Shown here piece after piece: positions 47,740 through 56,318 of a stretch of 64,000 nt of DNA. The notes under the pieces were generated by a model. It had not been told where the DNA came from. It ran no database searches and saw only the letters and a list, made by a program, of their open reading frames with translations. This DNA is from Pseudeuparius sepicola (Eukaryota > Arthropoda > Insecta > Coleoptera > Anthribidae): contig OY987299.1 of NCBI GenBank assembly GCA_963920635.1, positions 69,608,692 through 69,672,691 of the forward strand, read 5' to 3'. Positions within the stretch are counted from its first letter, which is position 1. The number at the start of each line of letters is the position of its first letter. The translations under genes and the position numbers were made by a program.

Positions 47740-49020
47740 TATTCACCATAGAAAATTTCGTAATTGTACTGACCTATACTGTAGATATTTCTTGAAGGTA
47801 ACTAATATTTTTTATCTAGCTACCTCTTATAGAATACCTCTCCATTCTACCCCCTCTACTCTACTCCCTCTACTATATCCCCTCTACCCCTCTACTCTAT
47901 CCCTCTACCCCTCTAAATTTCTATAAGTAGGTAAGCTATGCGGATTCAAGCACACTTTTCCCATGTTAATCCTTATGGGCCTATAAATGGGTAAAAACGT
48001 GACCAACCGCCCGGGACTTTTTGAATTTTCCGAAAATTTCCTGCGACTTGGGTTTTTTAATTTTCAGAAGACATTTTCCGGGACTCCCCTGCAATTTTCT
48101 GTACTAAGAATTTTCCTCCAAAACCGAATTATTGTGCCGACAATTAGTCTCACTACTTCGAGGGAGGGAAAACCTAATTATTATGGGTGACAATTACTAT
48201 CGCCAAGGATCGATGGAACTGGGACAGCATTCATTCAAAATTCCCCGGTTTTGAATTTTACAGTTAAAAGCGCGTGCGGCAAGAGGTGGTAAGAATTTTT
48301 GGCGGGCTTAGAGATATCCAATCTTGAGAAAACCAAATTATTCTGGGTGACAATTACTACAGGTGGCTGGGGTCGATGGAACTGGGATAGCATTCGACCG
48401 CAATTCCCTGGTTTTGAATTTTACAGTTGGACACCGTCTGAATGTTCCGATGCTTTTTTACCTGGGCGGGCGATAGGATAGGGCGTTATACTGGGGGATC
48501 ACTTGTGACTAAAATTTCCACGCGACTTTTTAGATTTTCATTCTCGGTAAGCTAGCGATTGACGATCGGGTAGTCAAGGTTCTTGCTCATACATAAAGGT
48601 CGATTTTCGTTGGTCAAAATTTCCACGCGACTTTTCAGATTTTTCAGTATCCTAATAGGAATATGTGAGACCTGTAGGGACATCAAAGACACAAGTGTTA
48701 CTGAGACTTTGCCGAATACGCTTTGATCAGTTTATGAGAGAAATTTTAACTTATGTACAGGTATGGATTTTTGTGACTGTAGGCGGAAGCAATGTAATAC
48801 TGAGAACGCTTATCGACCGAGCACCAAAGTTTTGAGGTTTCGATATTCAGATTTTAGGGCTAGGGATTTTCGCAATGGTACAGCATACTAAGATTTGAAT
48901 AGTGAAAGAGATCTTTCCTTTTGAGTTGAGAATCAGTAGAAAAGATTGGCACACTATTGGGTAATCAGTTTGAATAACTTTTCGGCCCTAAAAGTTGGGC
49001 AGTTGAGTTATTATAGTATA
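47740..49020. other. Non-coding stretch with simple and direct repeats
   Basis: A CCCTCTACTCTA-type simple repeat lies at 47840-47920. Two diverged direct copies of about 90 bp with TGGGTGACAATTACTA, GATGGAACTGGGA and TTTTGAATTTTACAGTT lie at about 48183-48265 and 48338-48430. CCACGCGACTTTT occurs twice near 48520 and 48625. No gene. Confidence 0.5.
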
Positions 49021-49070
49021 GTAGATTGATAATTTTCGGGGTAGGCTTTGAGGAAACGATCCCCGCAAGG

Positions 49071-49105
49071 TATATAAGCGCATCAAAAGCGCTCCCACGT
49101 TCAGT
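49071..49105 (+). promoter_or_regulatory. TATA box and initiator of the DUF8207-like gene
   Basis: TATATAAG at 49071-49078 and TCAGT (arthropod initiator) at 49101-49105, 30 bp apart. The ATG follows at 49113. This spacing is canonical for a Pol II core promoter and fixes the start at 49113 rather than the upstream in-frame ATG at 49026. Confidence 0.7.
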
Positions 49106-49112
49106 GTTCATA

Positions 49113-50412
49113 ATGTCTCTGTTACTTGAGGTTGAACCTAACAGTTACGGTATTCAACACACCAATGATGGATTAGTGTTGGGTCAGACACCTGTAACAA
49201 TTGAGAATAATATTTTATGTGTTGGAGATGAAAAAATGAGTCTTACACCCGGTCTATCACAACTGCTGTTTAAGAACCAGCCACAGAATTTTATATATAT
49301 CTCCAGTTGTTGATTGCTACAAATGCACACAAAAGGCGTTATGGTAACACATTTCGATTGAATCCAAGCAAGACGTGGAATTACAGAAACATTATATTAA
49401 AGCTATTCCCATCTAAACAAAAAAATGCTTCAAGAAAGTCTACTGTCGTGAGACCAGTACTTAAATGTGACGAAAATACCGATCCAAATGACCTCGTCGA
49501 TATGCTCAGGAATGCTCTGGAAAATTGAGAAGATGGTGATATTTATATAAACACCTTAATAGATATGAAAATTATTGAACAAAAAATGCTTCAAGAAAGT
49601 CTACTGTCGTGAGACCAGTACTTAAATATGACGAAAATACCGATCCAAATGACCTCGTCGATATGCTCAGGAATGCTCTGGAAAATGGAGAAGATGGTGA
49701 TATTTATATAAACACCTTAATAGATATGAAAATTATTGAACAAAAAAATGCTTCAAGAAAGTCTACTGTCGTGAGACCAGTACTTAAATGGGACGAAAAT
49801 ACCAATCCAAATGACATCGTCGATATGCTCAGGAATGCTCTGGAAAATGGAGAAGATGGTGATATTTATATAAACACCTTAATAGATATGAAAATTATTG
49901 AACAAAAAAATGCTTCAAGAAAGTCTACTGTCGTGAGACCAGTACTTAAATGGGACGAAAATACCAATCCAAATGACATCGTCGATATGCTCAGGAATGC
50001 TCTGGAAAATGGAGAAGATGGTGATATTTATATAAACACCTTAATAGATATGAAAATTATTGAACAAAAAAATGCTTCAAGAAAGTCTACTGTCGTGAGA
50101 CCAGTACTTAAATATGACGAAAATACCGATCCAAATGACCTCGTCGATATGCTCAGGAATGCTCTGGAAAATGGAGAAGATGGTGATATTTATATAAACA
50201 CCTTAATAGATATGAAAATTATTGAACAAAAAAATGCTTCAAGAAAGTCTACTGTCGTGAGACCAGTACTTAAATGGGACGAAAATACCAATCCAAATGA
50301 CATCGTCGATATGCTCAGGATTGCTCTAGAAAATGGAGAAGATGGTGATATTTATATAAATACCTTAATAGATATGAAAATTATTGTTGATCCAAGAAAT
50401 AAAAATGATTAA
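49113..50412 (+). pseudogene. DUF8207-like protein with six 54-residue repeats
   Basis: The N-terminal part (MSLLLEVEPNSYG...) carries LTPGLSQLLFK, TNAHKRRYGNTFRLNP and WNYRNIILKLF. I associate this pattern with the DUF8207 family of Polinton and animal-genome proteins. Function unknown. It is followed by six tandem 162-bp units from about 49428 to 50390, each RKSTVVRPVLK...DMLRNALENGEDGD. The units come in two alleles, DENTDPNDLVD and DENTNPNDIVD. The N-terminal block has a frame change near 49305. The first unit has a stop (TGA for GGA, about 49527) and a one-base shorter A-run near 49585. Units 2-6 (from 49609) are open for 267 codons. Unit identity is very high, so amplification was recent. 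Confidence 0.6.
49428..50390 (+). repeat. Six tandem 162-bp coding repeats
   Basis: Units begin at about 49428, 49589, 49751, 49913, 50075 and 50237, each with AAGAAAGTCTACTGTCGTG. They differ by only a few bases, mostly marking the two amino-acid variants. The period is a multiple of three except for a single-base deletion after unit 1. Confidence 0.9.
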
Positions 50413-50449
50413 GTAGATGCTCGTTTTATTGTAACACTTGTCAAGTTGC

Positions 50450-50645
50450 TGAAACCCCATGGAACCCCATGTAACCCCATGGAACACCATGGAAAAATCT
50501 GTTCCTTTTATTGCATCTATTTATGTCTTCTCATAGAGGAAAGTGCACGTCGATGCTTTTTATGTTCCTGGAAAAATCTGCTCCTTTTATTGCATCTATT
50601 TATGTCTTCTCATAGAGGAAAGTGCACGTCGATGCTTTTTATGTT
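50450..50645. repeat. Short tandem repeats after the repeat gene
   Basis: AACCCCATGG occurs several times at 50452-50492. Then a unit of about 75 bp (TTTTATTGCATCTATTTATG...GATGCTTTTTATGTTC) occurs twice in tandem at about 50496-50645. Confidence 0.75.
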
Positions 50646-50649
50646 CTAA

Positions 50650-51110
50650 ACACACGGAAGAAAATTAACTTTATCTCGACTTCTCCCTCAATTAACAACA
50701 TAACAAAAAATTCGTTAAATTAAGCAGGAATGAAATTTAAACATTTAGCATTCCAACAAATGTAAACATTTATCCAATCAGGTGATAGTTCGTTGGACTT
50801 CCCTATTGAAATTTGCCGCTATTTTTCATAACTAATTTAAAATACTGTTTTTATACTAAAAATTCCTAATTTGAGGTACCAAATGGGTTCTGTAATTGAG
50901 GCTCAAATTATGCACCCAAACAATATTTTCATTTGTGAACAGATGCTAAAAAACACAAGAAATGGGACTCTCATGGGTAAAGGCATTGCGTAATTCTGTT
51001 CCAAATTGCAACCTCTTATTTTATGGGGGCAAAAAAAGTTTCAATAATTTGTCTAGATCTCTTAATATAGTTTCTTTGCGTCACTTTATTGTTGATTATT
51101 TCACGTAGAA
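50650..51110. other. Non-coding stretch
   Basis: Spacer between convergent genes, with no ORF or repeat recognised. Confidence 0.4.
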
Positions 51111-51114
51111 AACG

Positions 51115-51402
51115 TTATTTTTTATGTCCCTTCACGTAAACTATGTGAACGTCTAGTAGAGTAGTTTGCAGTATTTCAACCAATTTGTTGTACTCAACAT
51201 GTCCACTCGAATATTTTATCCCCAGAAATTTTTCTTCCATAACTCGCACATGCATCTTATTTAAATTGTTAAGAGACATAAAACTTTTTGGGGGAGCTAT
51301 AACCATATGCATCACTTGCCCATTAATTTTAATTGTCAATTCCTTGGGATAAAACTCATTCTCCACCGAGAAACCTTGAATGTCGATTACAGCAATCTTC
51401 AT
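51115..51402 (-). CDS. Small conserved Polinton-associated protein, possibly RNase H-like fold
   Basis: 95 codons: MKIAVIDIQGFSVENEFYPKEL at the start, MEEKFLGIKYSSGHVEY in the middle and VHIVYVKGHKK at the end. The opening beta-strand with Asp (VIDIQG) and a strand ending in a Lys-Gly doublet resemble a short RNase H-fold nuclease-like family found in arthropod Polinton-type elements. This is inferred from pattern only. Relatives I have in mind are longer, so the stop after GHKK may be premature. A TATATAA-type box at about 51455 and an ATG 50 bp later support its own promoter. It precedes the capsid genes on the same strand. Confidence 0.5.
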   Translation of the reverse strand: MKIAVIDIQGFSVENEFYPKELTIKINGQVMHMVIAPPKSFMSLNNLNKMHVRVMEEKFLGIKYSSGHVEYNKLVEILQTTLLDVHIVYVKGHKK

Positions 51403-51471
51403 CTTAACTTAGTTCTCGAATAAAACTGTTGGTATGGTGTTGATGTCCCTGCATTTATATCCGGGATCTGT

Positions 51472-52651
51472 TTACATCATATAGTTTCTTACAGTTTCGC
51501 TCAAGGGCAAATACTCCACAACTCTATCATGAATAATGTTCTCAATATCCAATTTCACATCAACAGTGCTCATTTTAATTGTTTCATTGCGACGTGAGCA
51601 GTCGATAACGAACAGAGTCGCCCGGTCTTTAAAGTCAGCATAATTAAGTAGTGGACTCTTATCGCGTGTATTCATAAAGCTTGGGTAGAAGTCTCTGTAA
51701 TTATTGTAAACTTCCAAGTAATCCCTATTGAAATCTTGCCGCAAGCGTTCAAACGGAAAATATTCACCGTTTATTATAAGGCGTACGTCGGAAATATCTA
51801 CATGATCAAAGTATGTCGAGTCCTTTTTTGAATTTTCTTTGCGGTCGGTCTGAAAGCCAACAATAACAAACCTTGGTCTTTCTACAGTGGCAGAGGTTTT
51901 AACGGACCATATTTCTTTGGTTGCATTTACGGTCAGATTAGGTAATTCATGTAACTCCCATTTGCGAAACGGTATCAAGATGGGTTTATTACTCTTGAGG
52001 GCTTGCAATAAGTTATACTTAATTTTATCGTTTGGTATTATATGTTTTACTTTCAGCTCGATGTTAGTAATGGTTACTTCAACCGTTAGATCTGGAGTTG
52101 TACCAGGTGTTTGTTCCAGCAATATAGAGTTTTTGTCATTTCGAGCTCTAGTTAACCGTATTGTTTGTTTACCAGAAATTGCATGTTGGTAATCGTTAAA
52201 GATGCCAAACAGGTGTTTAAGTGGAACTCTAACACTAAACGTTGAGTCTCTATTCAAAATGGTTTTGGGTACAACCAACTTGAGGTGAGTTTTTCATCGG
52301 TGGGGTTGTAGCAAAGATACGCTCTGATACTGCTTAAAATGCCTGGGTCCCTCACAGAATCTACTTCTTGTCCGTTAAGTTCGTAAGATATAGAGTCGAA
52401 GAAGAAAGCCGCGGCATTATTAACTAATTCACAAGTGCCTTCTCCTTGTGTAGGTTTATTTCTCCTTTAATAAAAATTGCGGCGTCATACATTAACAACC
52501 AAGCATCTCCCTGGTTAATTGTTATTTCAATGATGTCATTATTCATAAAAGACTTGACGAAAGGATAGTAAGTACGGCTTTCTATGCGTTGGATTGACTC
52601 ATCATACTTTGGACTTTGATACACGTCGAATACATTTGGTGCCAACGACAT
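51472..52651 (-). pseudogene. Major capsid protein, double jelly-roll type (Polinton/adintovirus)
   Basis: Forms the hexon-like shell of Polinton-type virions. The N-terminal frame (52651-52424) has DVYQSPKYDESIQ and DIIEITINQGDAW. A middle piece (about 52430-52270) has AAFFFDSISYELNG and SVRDPGI. The C-terminal frame (52278-51472) has RVPLKHLFGIFNDYQ, KQTIRLTRARND and DKSPLLNYADF. At least two frameshifts (about 52430 and 52280) separate them; otherwise the gene is nearly full length (about 390 codons). It is followed upstream by the minor capsid gene on the same strand, the usual neighbour. A TATAAA box lies at about 52725. I deliberately do not join the frames. Confidence 0.82.
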
Positions 52652-52717
52652 TATATCCGAGCGACTTTAAAATATTTATGCTTTTAGGTTGCGAGGTTGA
52701 CGCTTGTGAGGTTCAGA

Positions 52718-52732
52718 CGAGAGTGTGTTTAT
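52718..52732 (-). promoter_or_regulatory. TATA box of the major capsid gene
   Basis: CTTTATAAACACAC on the minus strand, about 75 bp upstream of the ATG at 52651. The stretch from TATAAACACAC to CGCTCGGATAT before the ATG is repeated in altered form at 54665-54735. Confidence 0.55.
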
Positions 52733-52785
52733 AAAGTGGTTTAACTCACTTTTATATGTGAGGCCCTCACCGAAAACTAGACCCA

Positions 52786-53490
52786 TTACAAAGGTTTTAC
52801 TTCTAATCTCACAATTATTTCTTCTCCACGGAAATTTACTAACTGAAAATTTTGATCCAAAATCGATAAGGTTATATTATTTATTTCCCGTTTAGTGACA
52901 GGTAAGTAAAGTAGGTTTCTGGGGGTTTCGTCTATGGCGTCCCTCGGATTACATTCAGGAGAAAACTCGTAAATAGTATGAGTAGGTCTGTTGTTATAGT
53001 ACGCTCCAGAGGTTAAATTGCTGTCAATATGTATTGTTCTGGTTTTGACGATATTCACCGGTAAATCTGATGCGTGGACACCTAGTGGAGGTAGTAAACG
53101 ATTGGAATAACCAAGCAATGCGGCAATCGAGTCTTTTGGTCGAAAATCAATCGTATATTTATCACTATATATTTCACACTGTAGAGTGTTAGTATTAGCT
53201 TTCAATGAAAAATCAGGTATTTCGTTAAGATTTCTTAAAATTTTAATTATCGCTGTCTCTATGGCAGCAATTTCGTAAGATCCTGTGGGTATTTCTAAAA
53301 CTTTCAATTCGTTTGCTTGATCGATTAAATAAAATTTATTATTCGGTGCCTCAATATTGGGTATCGTATTATATGAATAAAACCCGAGCAACGCTAAGCC
53401 GTATTGTAAAGTTGGGTCTAAATAAATGGAATTATTGTAATCAACCGAGAGCACAGAGCTGTAGCCTTTCAACGTGAATAACAAAGACAT
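52786..53490 (-). CDS. Minor capsid (penton-like) protein of a Polinton-type virus
   Basis: An intact 234-codon ORF between the major capsid and protease genes, the place where the penton/minor capsid gene lies in Polintons and adintoviruses. Features include GYSSVLSVDYNNSIYLDPTLQ near the start, a beta-rich body with FRPKDSIAALLGYSNR and HIDSNLTSGAYYNN, and IVRLEVKPL at the end. The IYLDP-type and IAALLGY segments fit the penton family as I know it. The assignment rests on position as well as pattern. TATAAAAAG lies about 30-40 bp before the ATG. Confidence 0.75.
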   Translation of the reverse strand: MSLLFTLKGYSSVLSVDYNNSIYLDPTLQYGLALLGFYSYNTIPNIEAPNNKFYLIDQANELKVLEIPTGSYEIAAIETAIIKILRNLNEIPDFSLKANTNTLQCEIYSDKYTIDFRPKDSIAALLGYSNRLLPPLGVHASDLPVNIVKTRTIHIDSNLTSGAYYNNRPTHTIYEFSPECNPRDAIDETPRNLLYLPVTKREINNITLSILDQNFQLVNFRGEEIIVRLEVKPL

Positions 53491-53512
53491 GACTAATAGT
53501 TTTAAGTCGGTC

Positions 53513-53528
53513 TGCTCTTTTTATAAAG
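53513..53528 (-). promoter_or_regulatory. TATA box of the minor capsid gene
   Basis: TTTATAAAAAGAG on the minus strand, roughly 30 bp before the ATG at 53490. Same type of promoter as the other provirus genes. Confidence 0.55.
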
Positions 53529-53573
53529 AAATTCGAGACAAAGATGTCCACAGTTTATTTCATTAAATTTTTG

Positions 53574-53870
53574 TTATGCGTCGTTATTATATACAATTTT
53601 AACTTTTCCTAAATATTTAACAAGTTCTTTCGGTGGTTTTAAGTTACCGAAACTATCAAAGTATTCAACAATATTATTATCTTTCTTATATGCTACCCAG
53701 TGAGTGCCTCTATTGTTTTTAACATCTAAATTAATAATTGCTGATTCATACGCATGTGGTTTGCTTGGAAGTGCATCTCTCATGAATACACCTCTAAAAT
53801 ATGACAACTTTAATTTCCTGGCAAATTTTTTCAGGTCAACGTTAGTTAATGGTCTCTTGGGTAGCTTCAC
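53574..53870 (-). pseudogene. Adenain-like cysteine protease, C-terminally truncated
   Basis: Maturation protease of Polinton/adenovirus-type virions (C5 family). Visible elements are LKLSYFRGVFMRDALP near residues 20-35, the catalytic His in RGTHWVAY (residue 57) and the acid in EYFDSFG (Asp 72). The frame ends YNNDA at residue 98, before the region where Gln and the nucleophilic Cys of the family should lie. Family members are usually somewhat under 200 residues or longer, so the active-site Cys is missing and the enzyme should be dead. Its ATG overlaps the stop of the upstream gene (ATGA-like overlap at 53867-53870), suggesting coupled expression. Confidence 0.82.
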
Positions 53871-54560
53871 TGGGAGTTTTTTTGTTTCCTTAAAAATAAA
53901 CCAAAGCCTCGCTTGTTTTTTCTCAAGTAGAGCCCCGATCCGATTGCTTCCATCATCGCTTTGTTATGACGTTTTTGTTCTTCCATCTTTTTCTGCATAT
54001 CTTTCGCAGCGATAACTGTTTTAGCAATCGCGCTAGCACCGCCTGCCACCGATCCAAGAGCTCCCAAAGCACCTAGGATTGGAATCAAAGGAAGAAACCC
54101 ACCGCTCGCCTCAAAAGGAATTATTCTGGGGATTCGCACTTTATTCTTTCCACCTATTTTTTTAACTGCCAAACGTACCGCTTTAATTGCAGCTAGTGTG
54201 GTTTTCTTAATTCCTTTTTCATTATTAAGTTGATTTCCGTTAAATGATTTTTTCAATGATTTTTCAACCTTTTTCACTATATCACGTTTGAACGATTTTT
54301 TTAAGCCCATACCTAACTTGCGTTTAGTTTTCATTGTTGTAGTAACAAACCAAGCAGCTGCCTTTTCACCTAGTTTTGCGTCCTTAGACTTAACTCTTTG
54401 CCAGCTTTATTTTCTAAGAGGGTTTATGCCAGGGTCTCCCCTAGCTAATCTCTTGTTTAGTTTAGTTCCAGGTCCGCAATATTGGTATCCAGGAACGTGC
54501 AATTCAACTGGTAGATTACTGATAAGGGTATTAACCAAACGTCTCCTGTGAATGATAACA
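53867..54560 (-). pseudogene. Fused PLA2-like and membrane-active (pVI/pX-like) protein
   Basis: The minus strand upstream of 54400 reads LPVELHVPGYQYCGPGTKL and LARGDPGINPL, the calcium-loop region of parvovirus-type phospholipase A2 domains. A stop follows, and the His-Asp catalytic helix is missing. Reading resumes with KSKDAKLGEKAAAWFV, then the 155-codon ORF 54334-53867. That ORF is very basic, with a hydrophobic Gly/Ala-rich segment at residues 79-110 (LPLIPILGALGALGS) and a charged tail, like membrane-lytic capsid proteins. I infer one gene with a deleted catalytic centre. An in-frame start is not obvious. A TATAAATATA box lies near 54600. Confidence 0.7.
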
Positions 54561-54589
54561 TTAGACTGAATGCAGGTCTTTACACGAAA

Positions 54590-54604
54590 ATATATTTATA
54601 AGTT
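54590..54604 (-). promoter_or_regulatory. TATA box and initiator of the PLA2-like gene
   Basis: CTTATAAATATA on the minus strand, followed about 30 bp later by TTCAGTC near 54568-54575. Same TATA-to-initiator spacing as at 49071. Confidence 0.5.
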
Positions 54605-54659
54605 CCAATTAGTAATTTATTTTTCTCGCTTGAATTTATTCTTTAACTGTTCACCACAA

Positions 54660-54740
54660 ATATTTATATCATATCCGAGCGTGTTAAGATTTCACTTAAA
54701 CGAGCCTCGGGAAAGTGTGTTTATATAAATGCTGTATAAA
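54660..54740 (-). repeat. Second copy of the capsid-gene leader, without a gene
   Basis: On the minus strand TTTATATAAACACAC...CGCTCGGATATGAT parallels the leader of the major capsid gene (TTTATAAACACAC...CGCTCGGATATAATG) at 52645-52735. The sequence after it has an immediate stop, so it is an orphan leader from duplication or a lost gene. Confidence 0.5.
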
Positions 54741-55245
54741 GTATAATTTCGTATAATATATAACGACTTTATTGCAGATCAGCTTTAATTCGCCGCCAAA
54801 CATTGAATCATCGAGGTCTGCGCTGGATAACTCTTAATTTTAATTTAAATAAAGTTTAAAACACTCGCACGTCGCCCGTAAATATTTAAGGTGGTATAAT
54901 TTTCAATTTAGATTGAGCCTTGCAACTGATGACTCATAAAAGTACCGCTATTTATGAATGAGTTATTATTTCACGTTTAAACAAAGTACGTTGCTTTCTT
55001 TCATTGCTATCGAATTATGGATCGCTTGATCCAGTTACTTTGTGAGTCATACCATTGTTGTTTATTTATAGCAAATAAAGATTGGAAGTCGAATTATTTG
55101 TTTTATTTACAACAGTGTCTCGTTACTCATAATAAAATACTGGGTCCATTTCCTTTATTAAGTACGTTTTATGACTAATACATTCAAGATTAATTTAACA
55201 CAAATTATAACGTCTATGTATTTGAAGTATACTCAGAATTCCATG
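54741..55245. other. Non-coding stretch
   Basis: No ORF or repeat recognised. It lies between the orphan leader and the TTAA-flanked MITE. Confidence 0.4.
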
Positions 55246-55249
55246 TTAA

Positions 55250-55586
55250 GAGGGGGTTGCCGACAGCGAAAATGACGTTAGATTTCGTATTTTTTTAAGT
55301 TGTATAGCATAAAATCTAATAACATTTTACCTGGCAAAAATTTAGTACAAACATCTCTGTCTTCATTTTAATCATAAGATCTTAAAAGCATATACACTGG
55401 AATTATTATTTTTCCCAAGGTTTTCATAACCTATAAAACAAAACACTGCTTGTAATATCTTATGATTAAAATGAAGACAGAGATGTTTGTACTAAATTTT
55501 TGCCAGGTAAAATGTTATTAGATTTTATGCTATACAACTTAAAAAATACGAAATCTACTGTCACTTTCGCTGTCGGCAACCCCCTC
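55250..55586. mobile_element. piggyBac-like MITE with TTAA duplication
   Basis: Starts GAGGGGGTTGCCGACAGCG, ends with its complement, and is flanked by TTAA on both sides (55246-55249, 55587-55590). The arms are about 140 bp and almost perfect. There is no coding content. The TTAA target is typical of piggyBac (also Kolobok). Confidence 0.75.
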
Positions 55587-55594
55587 TTAATTTT

Positions 55595-55900
55595 CTATTC
55601 CCCCAATGACCATATTTCAAACTGATTGGCCTTGTGTTTTTTCCCATATCCAGTTGTCCTTTCACTGGAAAAATGTTCGAGGCACGGTTTGAACGCCTGT
55701 GTCACTCTGTTCGGCAGGAAAACGACACTATCCTCCAACTCCAGCAAAATGGTCTCCCCGAACGTTGTTTGCACCACCTTGCCCGAGAGAATTTTCATCG
55801 GCACGCCTTCATCCAATTCCACTAACTTTACCGTCGGTTTCTGAGACAAGCAACCAATTTTGTTGATGGTTTTCAAATCCATTTCTTTGCTGCAAGCCAT
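55595..55900 (-). CDS. Small Polinton-associated protein, OB-fold-like
   Basis: A 101-codon intact ORF: MACSKEMDLKTINKIG, then KILSGKVVQTTFGETILLELEDSVVFLPNRV, and a basic end. The TxFGE..LLELED..VFLPNR pattern looks like an OB-fold strand arrangement. I have seen similar small proteins in arthropod TE-type loci, and ssDNA binding is a guess. TGATAAAAG (about 55947) and TTCAGTAG about 30 bp downstream give it a TATA plus initiator. It lies on the same strand as the capsid genes. Confidence 0.5.
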   Translation of the reverse strand: MACSKEMDLKTINKIGCLSQKPTVKLVELDEGVPMKILSGKVVQTTFGETILLELEDSVVFLPNRVTQAFKPCLEHFSSERTTGYGKKHKANQFEIWSLGE

Positions 55901-55917
55901 CTTAACTCAACTCGGCT

Positions 55918-55955
55918 ACTGAACTCCACACAACAGCAAACTCTGTCTTTTATCA
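55918..55955 (-). promoter_or_regulatory. TATA-like box and initiator of the small OB-like gene
   Basis: GATAAAAG at about 55945-55952 and TTCAGT at about 55918-55924 on the minus strand, spaced near 30 bp, upstream of the ATG at 55900. Confidence 0.5.
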
Positions 55956-55959
55956 AAGC

Positions 55960-56315
55960 TAGAGGGGTGGGGGGACCTAATGGAAATGACTTTGAAACCC
56001 CGCCCCACCTTGAACTAAAATTCCCAGAAGCCACTCTGGTACACTTTGACCTTTGACCTCTAAGCCCCGCCCCTTGAATGTCAATTCAACCTTGAAAGCG
56101 ATTCTGGGAAACCTTGAAGCTATTCTAGGAAACCACGCCCCTTGACCTTGAACCACAATTCCCAGAAATTAACCTTGAAGTGATTCTCGGAAATTAACCT
56201 TGAAGCTATTCTAGCCAAGCCCCTTGACCTTGAACATCCCATCGCGACTTCGCAACAAACAAACAACCTTGACCTTGGCGGCCATTTTGGTCTCGTACCC
56301 GCTTTGCATCCCTAC
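55960..56315. repeat. Degenerate CCTTGAA-rich repeat
   Basis: Repeated TGACCTTGAA, AATTCCCAGAA and GATTCT(C/G)GGAAA words over about 300 bp. No coding content. Confidence 0.6.
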
Positions 56316-56318
56316 TCA

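Larger units (their letters stand above)
42162..55900. mobile_element. Decayed Polinton/Maverick (adintovirus-like) locus
   Basis: Within 14 kb lie a protein-primed polymerase C-terminal half, a DUF8207-like gene, a major capsid protein, a minor capsid protein, an adenain-like protease, a PLA2/membrane-active protein and two small conserved proteins. This is the classic content of Polinton-type endogenous viruses. The retroviral-type integrase, packaging ATPase and terminal inverted repeats were not found in the window, so the provirus is incomplete or its ends are displaced. Polymerase fragments at 31-33 kb may belong to it. Confidence 0.75.
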
